Part shown: one piece after another, positions 23,089 through 34,065 of the stretch
How positions within the stretch are numbered: the stretch's first letter is position 1
Layout of the letters: each line of letters begins with the position of its first letter
DNA from: Blepharisma stoltei
Lineage: Eukaryota; Ciliophora; Heterotrichea; Heterotrichida; Blepharismidae
DNA: 64,000 nt
Reading direction: 5' to 3'
Assembly (NCBI GenBank): GCA_914767885.1
Contig: CAJZBQ010000040.1
Coordinates: forward strand, 310,001 to 374,000
Translations under genes and position numbers: made by a program
The notes under the pieces: model-generated
What the model saw: the letters and a program-made list of their open reading frames with translations, nothing else
Told to the model about the DNA's origin: nothing
Database searches by the model: none

Positions 23089-23790
23089 ATGATTTCTCCC
23101 TCCAATGTCACAGAGATATATCAGCAAATTATAGATGAATGTATAACATGTATGCGCCCTGGTTTTCTCGGCTCAGGCCGCCAAGAAAACACTTTGCAAA
23201 GAATTAAAGATGCATGGAGCAATAATCTCTTTCGCGGATTCAAGCCTATAAATGTATATCTAACATAGGTTACCTCAAACGAATTGTCTCAATATTTTCA
23301 AAATAAGCCAGCCTCTTCAGATCAAGATTATTATACAGTTCCTTACGAAAAAAAAGCAAAAATCGAAGTAATCGAAGAAAAGAAAATTCCGCAAGTCATC
23401 GAAACTCCTCCGTCATCTCCCAGCTCAGACTCTGAAGAAGATGAGGAGGAGGAAGAAGAGCTAGAAAGAGATCCTCTTGCAGACGAGTTTGCCAATAGAA
23501 AAAAACAAATAGAAGAAGCTCAGCAAGAAGAAAAATTAAAACAAACAAAGGAAGTCAGAGAGGTCGCATATAGTGATGATGAAGGAGAAACCATAAGTGA
23601 TGAAGAAACCAATACAAACCCGCCTGAAGTAAATGACTACTTATTTTGCTTATATGAAAAAGTGCATAGGAAAGGAAATAATTGGAAGCTTAGACTTGAT
23701 AAGTGTGTACTGCAAATAGGTGGGAGCAAAGAGCTGATTTATAGAAGTGCAACGGGAGAGTTGGATTTTAAAAAAGGAAATGGAAGGTAA
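23089..23790 (+). CDS. GTF2A1: Transcription initiation factor IIA, alpha/beta subunit
   Basis: 228 aa after removal of a 15-nt intron (23254-23268, GTATATCTAACATAG). The N-terminal helical part NVTEIYQQIIDECITCMRP and NTLQRIKDAWSNNL match the TFIIA alpha four-helix-bundle region. A long acidic linker (SSDSEEDEEEEEELERD) follows. The C-terminal beta-barrel part is clear: YLFCLYEKVHRKGNNWKLRL, then CVLQIGGSKELIYRSATGEL. TFIIA stabilises TBP on the TATA box in RNA polymerase II initiation. Shorter than human TFIIA alpha/beta because the linker is short. The intron is required to join the two halves past an in-frame TAG. Confidence 0.95.
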
Positions 23791-23938
23791 TATAATCATG
23801 TGAAATTAAATATTATTTGCTATGCATTTTTAAGGTCTTTTTATGCTTTGAATTAAAATTTGGCAAGTCAAAGATATTAGCTGAGGTATATAGCTATACA
23901 ATTAATAAGCTTCGTTATATATCATATGAGTAAAGAAT

Positions 23939-24111
23939 TATCGTTAGTTGCTTGTTTTTAAACAATGCAACTTGCATGTGGAATCTTTTTGAAGTGTGAA
24001 AAGATGATTCCATATGTGAAGCCCTTTTGATTTCACATGTGGAATCATCTTTTCACACGCCGAAAAGATTGCACATGTAAGTTGCATTGTTTTTAAATAA
24101 GCAACTAACGA
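23939..24111. repeat. Foldback element, family A (173 bp)
   Basis: TA at 23939-23940 and at 24112-24113. Arms of about 80 nt pair with each other: TATCGTTAGTTGCTTGTTTT on the left, complement of AAGCAACTAACGATA on the right, with GTGGAATC...CTTTTCACAC inside. Shares its termini with the element at 30275. Intergenic, 150 nt past the TFIIA stop. Confidence 0.85.
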
Positions 24112-24251
24112 TATTAGGTTATGGTATATGCATTAGAAAGTATAATTTTCTTTATATTAATTAGTAAAAATAAATAAAATTATTACTTGTAAGACAAAAT
24201 TAGCAGACATTTTAGTTAATTTATATGACACTATGTATATAAGCTTGATTT

Positions 24252-24452
24252 TTACAGTTTTTCTTTTATGCTCTTCTTTGCCATTGCTGCTTTATAGTTT
24301 GCTAAAGCTGCCCAAACTTCTCCTTTAACTTTGACTTTCTTTCCAGCAGGTATCTTTGGGGCAGGTACAGCTATTTTGTATTGCACGCTTGTTTCCTGTA
24401 CAGCTTCTCTCATTGGAACTGAGAGCTTGAATAATCGTCTAAATGCTTGCAT
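24252..24452 (-). CDS. Small basic protein, possibly mitochondrial
   Basis: 66 aa, TAA stop. The N-terminus MQAFRRLFKLSVPMREAV is amphipathic and Arg-rich without acids, like a mitochondrial presequence, followed by a Lys/Ala-rich part (PAGKKVKVKGEVWAALANYK). No family recognised; a small mitochondrial ribosomal or respiratory subunit is possible. A SINE-like element begins 2 nt upstream of its ATG, so its leader or promoter would be disrupted in the germline copy. Confidence 0.5.
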   Translation of the reverse strand: MQAFRRLFKLSVPMREAVQETSVQYKIAVPAPKIPAGKKVKVKGEVWAALANYKAAMAKKSIKEKL

Positions 24453-24453
24453 T

Positions 24454-24722
24454 TTAAAATAATTAGAACAATTAAAAAATGTGTATTAGGGTTAGGACTC
24501 TGGTCCTACATCCGAGTCCAGTGAGAGAAGTTCACGACTTCTTGAGAATCTCAACTCAGAAGAATAGATCTACACAGTGTTTGGTGTAGATCAAAGAGGT
24601 CCTAATGGCTTGGGAACAGAAATAGTTTGATGATTAAGCCAGCCTACCTACCTTTATTTAGCACTGTGATCCAAGCTCAGGCCAAGAAGCAATTTAATCA
24701 AAGATTTATCATAAACTTTAAC
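24454..24722 (+). mobile_element. SINE-like element with 12-bp target duplication
   Basis: TTAAAATAATTA occurs at 24454-24465 and 24723-24734. Between them is a GC-richer body starting near GTGTATTAGGG, containing GTGAGAGAAG...ACTTCTTGAGA, which is close to GTGAGAGAAGTCTAACTTCTT in the element at 38558-38849 read on its minus strand. Ends with an AAACTTTAAC tail. The duplication ends in TA, so TA-bounded removal would restore the site. Confidence 0.7.
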
Positions 24723-25080
24723 TTAAAATAATTATATTAGTATGATAAAATTCAAAAATAAGTCAATGGCGATAGATTATCTCGGAAACAGGGTTCAATT
24801 TGCGTTTAGACCGTTGGGTATAGCTGTTAAGAAATTTCAAGATTATTAAGCTTGGCACTTAAGAAGCTTGATTATTTAAATTTATGCACTAATAGAGAAA
24901 ACTGGTATAGCTATTTCAAATAATTTGATAGATATTTATAAAATTCGAAACTTCATCTTTGTTGAGGAAATACCAGAAGCAGTTGGATTCAAAATTATGC
25001 AATAGAAAAAGCATATAGACAGCAAAACTATTATTAGATAACCTTTAAGTTGCTACGAATATTTTTTTTATAATTTTTGC

Positions 25081-25314
25081 TATAGAGGCTGCCTTTGAGT
25101 AGCGCTCTAAGCGCCCGAGACTTCCCGACGAAGTCTGGGCGGTGGTTTGACCAGCTGATGTTGGTCAAACCAACATCCAAAATGACAAATTCTTCTCCTA
25201 CAGAAGGTTTGTCAAATTGGATGCTGGTTTGACCAACATCAGCTGGTCAAACCACCGCCCAGACTTCGTCGGGAAGTCTCGGGCGCTTAGAGCGCTACTC
25301 AAAGGCAGCCTCTA
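25081..25314. repeat. GC-rich foldback element (about 234 bp)
   Basis: Arms of about 98 nt, 25081-25178 and 25219-25316, are complementary with about one mismatch, separated by a 40-nt centre. Ends TATAGAGGCTGCC and its complement. Contains GAGACTTCCCGACGAAGTC and GGTTTGACCAGC...GGTCAAACC, themselves small palindromes. Far richer in G and C than the flanks. TA dinucleotides lie at both tips. Confidence 0.9.
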
Positions 25315-25417
25315 TATCTGATAGCTTCTTTAAATTTTAATATATGTGTCGCGGTTTTCAAATCAATCTTTAATTACAGAAAACAGCCAAACTTAGTTGA
25401 TTTAGCAATTGAAATTC

Positions 25418-25697
25418 TAACTCATCCCCTTGATGAGAGACCAAAATCATTGGAAAAATCCCTATTTTGTTGGGTAAAGACACTCTTCTAAGTGAACAAA
25501 CAAATTTTTTTTTAAAAACAACATTTGATATATAAGAGATAATTATTATAGCGAAATCTCTAACTCTGATTAATTTCAAACAGCTTGCAAACATCAATTT
25601 TAAAAATTAAATTAATATTTGCTTTAAAAATATTTCAAATTGTCGTTTTTTCGAATTTTGAAGAAAAAAATTATCTCTGTGAGTTAGCATAAAGGAG
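25418..25697 (-). mobile_element. MITE copy, decayed (280 bp)
   Basis: TA 25418-25419 and TA 25698-25699. Retains TAACTCATCCCC and AAAGGAGTAAG at the tips, CCCTATTTTGTTGGG, AAGTGAACAAACAAATTT, TTGATATATAAGAGATAAT and GCGAAATCTC. Not in a recognisable gene. Confidence 0.75.
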
Positions 25698-26078
25698 TAA
25701 GGGTTTATGTAATTATCAAATATCTGAAAAAGATAGCAAATTTATAATTTATAAAATTGGAAGAGCTTCAATCACAAAAATGCTTATATTATCTAGATTC
25801 TAATTCTCACTCAAAAATGAATTGACTGATCTTTGTAATTTTGCACCAAACCTTTCACGCTAGCATAGTTTTGCATTATAAATATTTCACTATCTTACAC
25901 AAATAGCTAAATTCATTTTTAAAGCAAATACAAAATCCTCATTGCATTCTCTACCACTCTTTAAATTTATTCAGGGGTGTCTGAAAATATCATTTCTTTA
26001 TGCACTGTATTGAGCATAATTTCCATTTTTGCTTTTAATCAATATGACTTTCTAGCATCTTGATCTCCCATCATAATA

Positions 26079-28019
26079 ATGTGGATCCTATTTCTTATTC
26101 TTCACGTCCACTCTTATTTTCTCCCTGGAGTTGCTCCTAAAAGCTATGAGCAAGGTCACAAACTCAACCTGTACGTGAACAAGCTTGATTCTTCAAAAAC
26201 TCAGCTTCCATTCGATTATTATTATCTGCATTATTGTAAGCCGCACCATGTATCAGCACAAAGCGAAAACATTGGTCAAACTTTAACAGGAGACACAATA
26301 GAGACTTCGCCTTATCAGATAAGCATGGGTCAGGTGAAGAGATGCGAAGTTTTATGCACTCAAACAAATAGACGATCTCATATAAGGACTTTTAAGTGGA
26401 TGATTGATAATGAGTACAAAGCTTCATGGCTTCTTGACAACCTTCCAGCTGGATTTAGGCAAACTACAAATTCTAATGACCAAAGAACGAAAACCAAAAT
26501 TTCTTATTACCAAGATGGATTTCCTATTGGGTTTAGAGATGGCAGAGATTTTTTTATTAATAATCACCATCATATTGTCATCAAAATCCACCCAAATTCG
26601 AAAGACGAGGACAAATGGAAAATTGTAGGGTTTTTGGTGGAACCTTTGAGCCTGCTGAATACTCCTGAAAAATTAGGCTGCAATACACCAGAATTCCTAA
26701 GTCATGAGTTTGGGGAAGCGAAATGGAACGAAACTATTATGACTCCTGATGAAAGGCTGTCAGGATCTTTTCCTACACGGATATCCACACTTCCTGCACA
26801 GAATTTGGATCTCCCTGGCTCGAATATTACATATACATATAGTGTGATATTTGAAGAAAGTGACGTAAAATGGGCAGATAGATGGGATTATTACCTTTAT
26901 ATGACTGGAGAAAGTGGAGAAGTCCATTGGCTTTCCATTGTAAACTCTTTTGCAATGGTTTTGTTTTTAACCGGAATGGTCGCTCATATATTTAGAAGAA
27001 TAATCAAAAAAGACATATCAACATATAATGAAAAAGACGATATTGATCCAGAAGGGGAGTCTGGCTGGAAACAAGTTAAAGGTGACATTTTTAGACCGCC
27101 TGTTTATGGGAGTATTTTTTCAATTATTATCGGATCTGGTGTACAAGTAATTGGAATGGCCATTTTAACATTGCTTTTTGCTTGCATTGGATTTTTAACT
27201 CCAGCTAACAGAGGAGCTTTAGTTACTGCTATGCTTATTTTATATGTATTTATGGGTGCTGGTGCTGGATATACATCATCAAGACTTTACAAGTTCTTCG
27301 GCGGCGATTTTTGGAAAAGAAATGCTTTTGGGACCGCTTTCTTTTTCCCAGGAATCTGCTTCTTGGTGTTTTTCATTGTGAATCTTTTCATTCTCGGAGA
27401 AGAGTCGTCAGGAGCTGTCCCATTCACATCTTTGCTTGAATTACTTATTCTTTGGTTTGGAATTTCTGTCCCTCTTGTATTTTTAGGAAGTGCGATAGGG
27501 TTTAGAAAAAACAGAATTGATCATCCTTGCAAAATAAATAAAATTCCTAAGCCCATTGAAATCATTCCAGGATCTTTTAAAATTAACGCCATTTGTGTAA
27601 TGGCAGGATCTTTACCATTTGGGTGTATGTTTATTGAGCTCAGTTATGTAATGAAGAGCTTGTGGCACCACACACTATTTTATTATCTTTTTGGATTTTT
27701 ATTCCTCTGCTTTGTAGTGCTTGTAATCACTTCAGCTGAGGTCTCAATATTAATGACTTACATAATTCTTTGTAGAGAGGATTATAGATGATGGTGGGCA
27801 TCTTTTGGGGTCGCTGGGTCTTCAGGAATTTATTTGTTTTTATATTCATTTATATATTTTATGACAGATTTGACGTTTAATAGATTTTCGTCAGTTATTA
27901 TTTACTTTGGATATATGTTCCTTACAAGTGTGGCGTATGCTTTGATTACCGGGACCATAGGATTCTTTGCAACTTTTATATTCATTCGAAATATTTATAG
28001 CAATATTAAGGTTAGCTAA
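26079..28019 (+). CDS. TM9SF / nonaspanin (EMP70) membrane protein
   Basis: 646 aa, complete in one frame when the TGA at 27789-27791 is Trp; the stop is TAA. Signal peptide at the N-terminus (MWILFLILHVHSYFLPGVAP), then a lumenal domain with LPFDYYYLHYCKP, typical of the family, and nine hydrophobic segments in the second half including GSGVQVIGMAILTLLFACIG. It ends in RNIYSNIKVS, matching the YxxIKVD-like C-terminus that carries the COPI-binding signal. TM9SF proteins reside in Golgi and endosomes and affect sorting of membrane proteins with glycine-rich segments. Intact, with no insert or intron. Confidence 0.95.
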
Positions 28020-28707
28020 ATTAATAGAATCATATTAAGCAATGCGCGATAAACGTAATAAATAATAATTTTATATATTTCAATCAAATTCGAAACATTC
28101 GAAAATATGGTTTTATTACAAATAAATTTTTTAGGATTGATGAAAAATCCTGGTAGAAAAGTAAGAGAAATATCATTTTAAAAAAAAAATAATCAAGATC
28201 AAATTAAGCTTTAAAAGAAGAGTCATTGATAATTAATTATAAAAAATATAAAGGAATTTATACTTTGTATTCTAACAGCTACATCTATTAAATATCTAAA
28301 GAATTTTAATCATAATTTTTGAGATTAAAAAATCGTTCATTTCTTTAAATCTGATCTGGATTTTTCTAAATTTTATTTTATCATTATATAAAAATAAGCT
28401 TCATATTTGTTCCAGAAAAGTTAAAAAATTCTAGCATCTAGACAGACCATTTTTAACCAAATTTGAATTGCTAAATAATTGTTATTTATTTTTTAGTTGA
28501 GTTTTACAATCTAATTATATTTATTTTAATTTCTTATTGTAATCTGAAATTGAATTTATTTAACATGCATCCTAGTTTAAAATATAATGCTTTTCAGAGA
28601 CATGCTTTGCAAGGGACTTATTTCTTCAGCTCGTCAGATTAATTAATTATGCAATTTTTTTTATAAATACTAAGATTATACCTCAAAAAAAAAATTAATA
28701 AATTTTC
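28020..28707. other. AT-rich intergenic stretch between convergent genes
   Basis: Nothing recognised beyond A/T runs. Confidence 0.5.
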
Positions 28708-29773
28708 TTATCTAAAAATAATCATGCCAATTGCAAGCATATATTTATTGTAAATTTCTTTGCCGCAGAAAGTACAAAGCACTCTTGTTGCTTCATCGTG
28801 GACCTGCCTTATATGAAACTTTAGTGCGTATTTATGCTTAAACGTCTTCCCACACTTTTTGCATATGGAGTTTCTCTTTTTCCTGTTATGAATTTTCCCT
28901 AAATGCTGGTTTAAACCTTTTTGGCCCTTAAATATCTTGTTGCAGTTTGGACAGTTTAGGAGAACTTTTTCAGATTTTTTGAAGATTTTCTCACATTCAT
29001 GGGTATCTGCAGAAGTTGGCGATTCTGAATTTTCATTTATTCTTGTTTCCATGTTGAAAAACGCAATGGAATCATCATCAAGCTCGAACTCGTTCAGTAA
29101 ATGAGCTTTGAGAGTAAAGGCAGAATCGAAATACTTCATGCAGTGCTCACAAAGAAAGGATTCTCCTATTGAATTGCTTATGTGCATTAAATGGTGGCAC
29201 GTGTAAGCCTGCTCTCTTGGCGCAGCAATCCGGACTTTATGGCTACGGCGAACTGGGACGGACTCCGAGTAGAGAATCAAGTGCAGGCTCAAGTGATGTG
29301 TATCCCGATAAGTTTTGGGTGCTTGAAAATGGAGGGTACTCTGCAAGGTCCTTTGGATCCGAGAACCCATGGGCATTACTGGGGTTTCGACCCAGGCAAC
29401 ACAGTAAATCTTTTTCGAGTAGCTGCCGAAGGAAGGTACATCAAAACCTGATAGGCTTCAAGAAGCTGATCCATGGAATCAAGCTACTCTAATCGCCCGT
29501 AGCAAGGCCGCAGAAATCCATAAGCCGACCATTTAAGACAGAAACCGAAAGACAAATATACAGAAGAAAGTGGCATCCACCTTCGGGGAAAGATCCCCTG
29601 CTTGTCAAAAGCAGTTGAACCTCCCATACAGGAGTTTTTTGGTGACTACCCATCTATATGATTAACGCCTGCTTTAATAGCCTAACCATTCCTAACTGAC
29701 CTATTGAATCGCTTGCTTTTTTACTGTTTTTAAATGTGTTAGGTTCTTTTGCTTGTGAAGAGAGTTGATTCAT
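28708..29773 (-). CDS. C2H2 zinc-finger protein, split by a SINE-like IES
   Basis: From ATG at 29771-29773 (MNQLSSQAKEPNTFKNSKK) the frame runs into a 535-bp insert at 29167-29701; joining at the TA of the duplicated site gives SDSIGESFLCEHCMKYF and 176 aa in all. Four C2H2-type fingers follow: FLCEHC...HLL, LNCPNCNKIFKGQKGLNQHL, SICKKCGKTFKHKYALKFHI, and a truncated last one, VLCTFCGKEIYNKYML, which has the Cys pair but no His pair before the stop. A nuclear nucleic-acid-binding role is inferred. If the insert is ignored a longer false N-terminus is read out of it. Confidence 0.85.
29167..29701 (+). mobile_element. SINE-like element acting as an IES in the zinc-finger gene
   Basis: A 15-bp target duplication with one mismatch: CCTATTGAATTGCTT at 29165-29179 and CCTATTGAATCGCTT at 29700-29714. 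The TA inside each copy (29167-29168 and 29702-29703) gives a 535-bp TA-bounded unit. Head CATTAAATGGTGGCACG after the left duplication; tail of CCTAACCATTCCTAAC type before the right one. GC-rich body with a GGTTTCGACCC box-B-like patch near 29386. No long open frame. Confidence 0.85.
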
Positions 29774-30274
29774 TAGAATTAGTTTATTATTAGTCTCTTA
29801 CTAGTCCATTCAAAAATGGTTATAAGTGCTGGTATTACTGAGAAGAGAGAAATAGGGGAAAAATAACTCTAGTCAAATACAAAACTTTTCGGAAAACAAA
29901 ATTTATTAAAAAAAACGATGGGAACCGATGTAATAAAGCGGGTAAAAGGAATCAAAATAGGGCTCGTCCTAAAAAATGCCTTCGTGATAAAATTAGATAA
30001 AACTATAACGAAAAAACAAATTAAAGTTTAGCGATAGCAAAAATATCTGATCCGCAAAAAAATCAGCCTACTTAAAGAGGTTACTATTATTGCTAAACAG
30101 TTCAGCTAATTGCTTTTTGATAGTGAAATATTAAGCTTTAGATTTTTTTTGGAGATCTCAGCCTTAATGTGAATTGAAGTTCGAATTCCCTTACCCCCTT
30201 TTTATAAAACGACCTTTTATCATTCGACTAAAAATTGGGTTATAGATAAAATATGTATTAGTACTATATTATAT

Positions 30275-30385
30275 TATTGTTAGTTGCTTAAATTGCAACT
30301 TTACCACCTAAATGTGGAATCATCTTTTCAAATGTGGAAAATATTCACATTTAGATGGTAAAGTTGCAATTTAAGCAACTAACGA
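30275..30385. repeat. Foldback element, family A (111 bp)
   Basis: TA at 30275-30276 and 30386-30387. Left arm TATTGTTAGTTGCTTAAATT, right arm its near-exact complement; the centre has GTGGAATCATCTTTTC as in the 23939 element. Same termini (TATCGTTAGTTGCTT type) as that element, so the two belong to one family of non-coding palindromes. Confidence 0.85.
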
Positions 30386-30539
30386 TAATTTTTTTTATAT
30401 AAAATAATTTATTAGATAGAGACAGCTAGAGAATGTTGTATAATAGCAGAAATGCTAGAAATGGCATTTAAATTGAGATGGAGGTATTATATTGTAATTT
30501 TTATTTTAATATAATAAATATTTGTAGTTAGATTTGAGA

Positions 30540-30710
30540 TCGGGCAGGAGTTTGATTAGTATGCCTAGAAGTTAGGGATCACTTTTTCTTGTATGAAAAA
30601 ATTTGAAAAACCTTCTGTGTGCTTGCTCTCTATCGCCAGGGCACAATGCGGTCATTAATGATTTTTATTATGGTGGACTGAAACGTCACCCAAGACATAG
30701 GGGAAAACTG
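30540..30710 (+). ncRNA. Unassigned candidate structured RNA island
   Basis: A patch of ordinary base composition within very AT-rich DNA. It contains TTAGGGATCACTTTTTCTTG, faintly like the U3 snoRNA 5' GGGATCATTTCT box, then CTCTCTATCGCCAGGGCAC, AATGATTT and GGACTGAAACGTC. Order and spacing only loosely fit a box C/D RNA. Low confidence; it could equally be a decayed repeat. Confidence 0.15.
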
Positions 30711-32709
30711 CTATATAATGTTGAATTTATTAAATTTATAATTCACTTTTAGGAAAGTAAGTCTAATTGCTATAGAAATAAGCTAATATACAATAATTAT
30801 TGCTCATGAAATATGATAGATGGCTATTGAATATTCTTTTGATCTAAGATCACAGCCATCTCTAACTATTCAAAAATCAATCCTGAAAATGGTAAAATTG
30901 AATTATTATTATTATTGCTCAAAAATGCCATCTTTGAAGCGCCTCATCCAAAATAATGACTATGCCACGTATAATTTTGAGTAAAAAAGGATTTTTCCAT
31001 AGCAATCTATCAGGGCCAATTAACTGTATTTTTTGAGACTTTTTCAAAGGCATTGCAGCTTTCATATGTATACGAATTAAAATTAAAAATAAATAGCAAA
31101 TAAAATAGCCAAAATTTATAGTCTCCTATAATTAAGCGAATTTTACTTTTAATGGAATATTTATAAAATTTTGATCAGATTCCTTAAGATTTATTACATA
31201 AATACTTCAATTCGCTAAACTCTTCTGATAGGCTGCAGCCTGCTTCTTATGCCATATTTAGTGGATAACAAAATTCTTTATTATCTGAAAACATAAACAA
31301 TAATTTAAATTAATTTCTCAGAATTTCGGAGGATTTTGAAAAGTCCGAACACAAATTAAAAATTCATTAAATCTATTAAAATTGGAGATCTCAGCGCATG
31401 AACGATAGCAGAATTGTTAAAAAAAGATTAAAAAGAAGTCTTTTTTTGTTTAAGTTTGAGATTGGTATTATTTCCTTAAGACTATCGCAGATAATACATA
31501 ATTGCAAGTGAAATCTTAAGATAAATAGAATAAGATAAAAATTCATCTCTTTTTAGAAGTTGCTAAGAAAAGTGGATATGAAAGTTCTTATAACTAAGAA
31601 ATTGCTAAGAATTTGCTTAAATCCTCATACTAAAACAGAAACTTAGTTAAAAGTATGGCTCAAGATCGTAAATTAATCATGCCCTTAAACCTGAATCGCT
31701 GAACAATCATACATTTTTGCTTATTTTATTATTTATTTTTTAGAATTAGTAAATTTCAATTTAATGAAGTCAAATTATTAATTGATGAAAATCTAATGCC
31801 TCATAGCCAATGAAATTTTTGTTTTTTAACACGAGATTGCAATTTTTTGTTAAAATTTATGATATTATGATTAAATTATTATTTCATATTGCATAATAAT
31901 CATTAATAAGATCTGATATTTATTGTTTGTCCATTAAAAAGGGTTATTGATCGTCAACAGGAAGGAAGAGCTATTCTAGATGATAATGTTAATTAATATT
32001 ACAGATGATGCTATCCATCTCAATAAATAAGATGTAGAGTTTAAGAGATCTTTGAATTCATTCTGCTTAACTCAACCCAGTTGGCTGGCTAAATTGCTAC
32101 TTTTGATTTCCTATTAAAGTGATAAAAAAGAAAAGAAATAGCAAGCATACTCTTAGATCATATGTTCCAGGACACATCTCTTATCATTTTAAAAAGATGT
32201 CTAAAAAAGCATTTTGGCAGGCTAATCTTAGTCTTTTTTTATTTTGCATGTTAAAATTTTGATTTCAATAATTCTTGCATAGATCAATTAATTGGGATTA
32301 TCAAAAAGTCTAAATTTGAAAGATAGTAAATAAAGCAGATCGTTACACCCACCTTCAGTGAAGTAAGAGCATTGAAAGGTAATCTAGGCTGGAAAACCCA
32401 AGCCCAGGCACAATCTTGTTTTGTCAATATGAGTTGAACTAAAAGCTTGAGTGAAAAGGCACTACATGGGCTTATCCATGCTATATGGATTTAAAATTTT
32501 TTGCATAATGCTTTGCTTCATTGATTGAATCTTCTCCATATGATTTTTTGCTCTGAAATTTTAATTGCATTAACGATTTTAAATATAAACCTTGATGATC
32601 TAGGTAATAATCCATTTTAGATATTAGAACTTCTTTCTCATGAATAATCATCATTCTTATTTTATTTACTTGAGTTTGCGTTAGATTTATATGGAATTTA
32701 ATCCATTTT

Positions 32710-33459
32710 ATGAATATTGAAAGTCAATTGCCAAGTATAAAAGGCTTATTTAAGCCTGACTGAATGGATTGTAAAGCATTTAAAAAGCAAGCAAAAATAA
32801 CTTATTTCATAGGAAAAGCAGGCCGGAAATTAGAATTTGCAAATTCAAGCTACGTAAAGAAAGAATTTTTAACACCTAAGAAAAAACACATATGAGATCT
32901 TAGAAATGAAGAAGATCTGGAGCTGAAGCGAATTAAGAGAAGAAAAAATAATAAGAGCTTTGACATTGGAAATGTAAAAACTAATTCTACACTTTGTTAG
33001 CAATCAAATACCCTATTTTTTGGGAAAAAAACTCTCTTCTTTACTGAGCAGAAATTTTTTAATATAATTAATATTGGATAAAATATTTATATTCACGAGA
33101 TCTCCCAAATATATTATATATAAAATCCTCTTTAGAGCAAAATAATCAATGATGGAGGTAAGGAAAAATTGCCCAAGATTGAAATGCTAAAGATAGCAGG
33201 TAGCAAATGAAATAGCAATGTATGCATTCCTGTGCAAGTAAAAGAGAGAAAAATACAAGGAGACATACAATCATTAAAAGTTAGGCAGAAAGCTCTTGAT
33301 TTAATTATTGGTGACCAAATTATTGATGTAACTAAAAGTTTGATATCCAAATCTTCTCCGACAAAATCAAAAAACCTACAAACAGAAATTTGTGAAAATT
33401 TCCAGCCAAGTTCTTCTACAAGAAGCTTTTGCTGCGGTTGGAATGATCCTTTATTATAA
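32710..33459 (+). CDS. Hypothetical basic protein, split by a MITE relic
   Basis: ATG 32710. First part to 32974 is basic (AFKKQAKITYFIGKAGRKLE, LKRIKRRKNNKSF) with two TGA Trp codons. The second part, 33143-33459, runs GGKEKLPKIEMLKIAGSKWN to CCGWNDPLL and TAA. Removing 32975-33142 at TA/TA (168 bp) joins them as IGNVINDGGKEK, 193 aa. The insert has clear MITE traces. No family recognised; abundance of Lys/Arg suggests a nucleic-acid-binding or ciliary protein, but this is a guess. If the boundary is wrong, the first part alone ends at TAG 32998-33000. Confidence 0.5.
32975..33142 (-). mobile_element. MITE relic, probable IES (168 bp)
   Basis: Between TA 32975-32976 and TA 33143-33144. CCCTATTTTTTGGG, CTCTCTTCTTTACTGAGCAG, AAATTTTTTAATA and CACGAGATCTC follow the order of the family, closest to the copy at 25418. 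Both outer ends are eroded. Confidence 0.5.
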
Positions 33460-34065
33460 AATTAATATTACTTTAGATAAATAAATACTGAAAATTCTAA
33501 AGGCTATGTTTTCATATCTTTTGATTCATATGCTCTTCTCTTAAACACAGTGCAAAACAATATATACTTTCCTAATATATAATAATTTGCATCTATTAAT
33601 ATTTTTATTTATTTGTTAATTTATATAGTTATTGTTCTGTTATAGAGCCCAATCTCTTGGTTGCTCCGATGGTGAGCTATGGTCAGGAGCAAGCTATATT
33701 TTAATTTTAATATTATAAATTAATTGATATTCAAGTGTTTTTAATTTAAGAATATTAAATAAAATAAAGCTATACTAAAAAGAAATAAATTAATTATGAT
33801 TTGGCATTCAATAAAAATATAAGAGCTTTTTTCTCTTTTTGAGTATATATATTTAAGACAGAATTATTCTGAAGTTATTTATAACTTAATTCTTCTCAAA
33901 ATAGTAGCACCTATTATGAACTTGCATTATTCACTTTATATTTGAATTTCATCTAATTTTATACAAAAACAATTTCTTTATCAATTTTAATCCAGAAAAT
34001 ATTATTTAATTTTGTGAATAACTAGTTAAAAAACTTATAATTAGAACATTAATATTTTATTAAAA
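33460..34065. other. AT-rich intergenic stretch with one stem-loop patch
   Basis: At 33659-33706 TTGCTCCGATGGTGAGC... GGAGCAAGC can form a stem (TTGCTCC with GGAGCAA) in an otherwise AT-only background. No known RNA matched. Rest featureless; 3' part is the kinase promoter by position. Confidence 0.35.

Larger units (their letters stand above)
24735..26078. other. Gene-free stretch with a foldback and a MITE
   Basis: Apart from the two elements listed separately (25081-25314 and 25418-25697) I see only AT-rich DNA. The last 100 nt before 26079 are the TM9SF promoter and leader by position. Confidence 0.5.
29774..32709. other. Longest gene-poor stretch in the window (2.9 kb)
   Basis: Holds a foldback at 30275-30385, a less AT-rich island at about 30540-30710 that might be a structured RNA, and another at about 32340-32480. 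Between 31390 and 32160 short coding-like runs appear, but they are interrupted by TAA/TAG about as often as chance predicts. No gene called. Confidence 0.4.

Noticed and set aside
24481-24500. TTAGGGTTAGG resembling telomeric repeat
   Set aside because: Only one and a half units and within the body of a SINE-like element.
24765-25065. A 100-codon stretch that looks coding if TAA/TAG are read as Gln
   Set aside because: Four stops in 100 codons is about what random sequence of this composition gives when TGA is not a stop, and every firm gene here uses TAA/TAG as terminators.
29380-29400. GGTTTCGACCC as a tRNA T-arm
   Set aside because: No matching A box or cloverleaf at the right distance; kept only as a box-B-like note.
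29169-29492. Open frames of 86-107 codons inside the SINE-like insert
   Set aside because: They lie wholly in the repeated element, overlap each other in different phases and match no family; open frames are expected in GC-richer DNA.
31390-32160. Coding-like runs with scattered TAA/TAG, possibly a transposase
   Set aside because: No transposase motif (DDE/D spacing, HTH) could be seen and stop density is near random.
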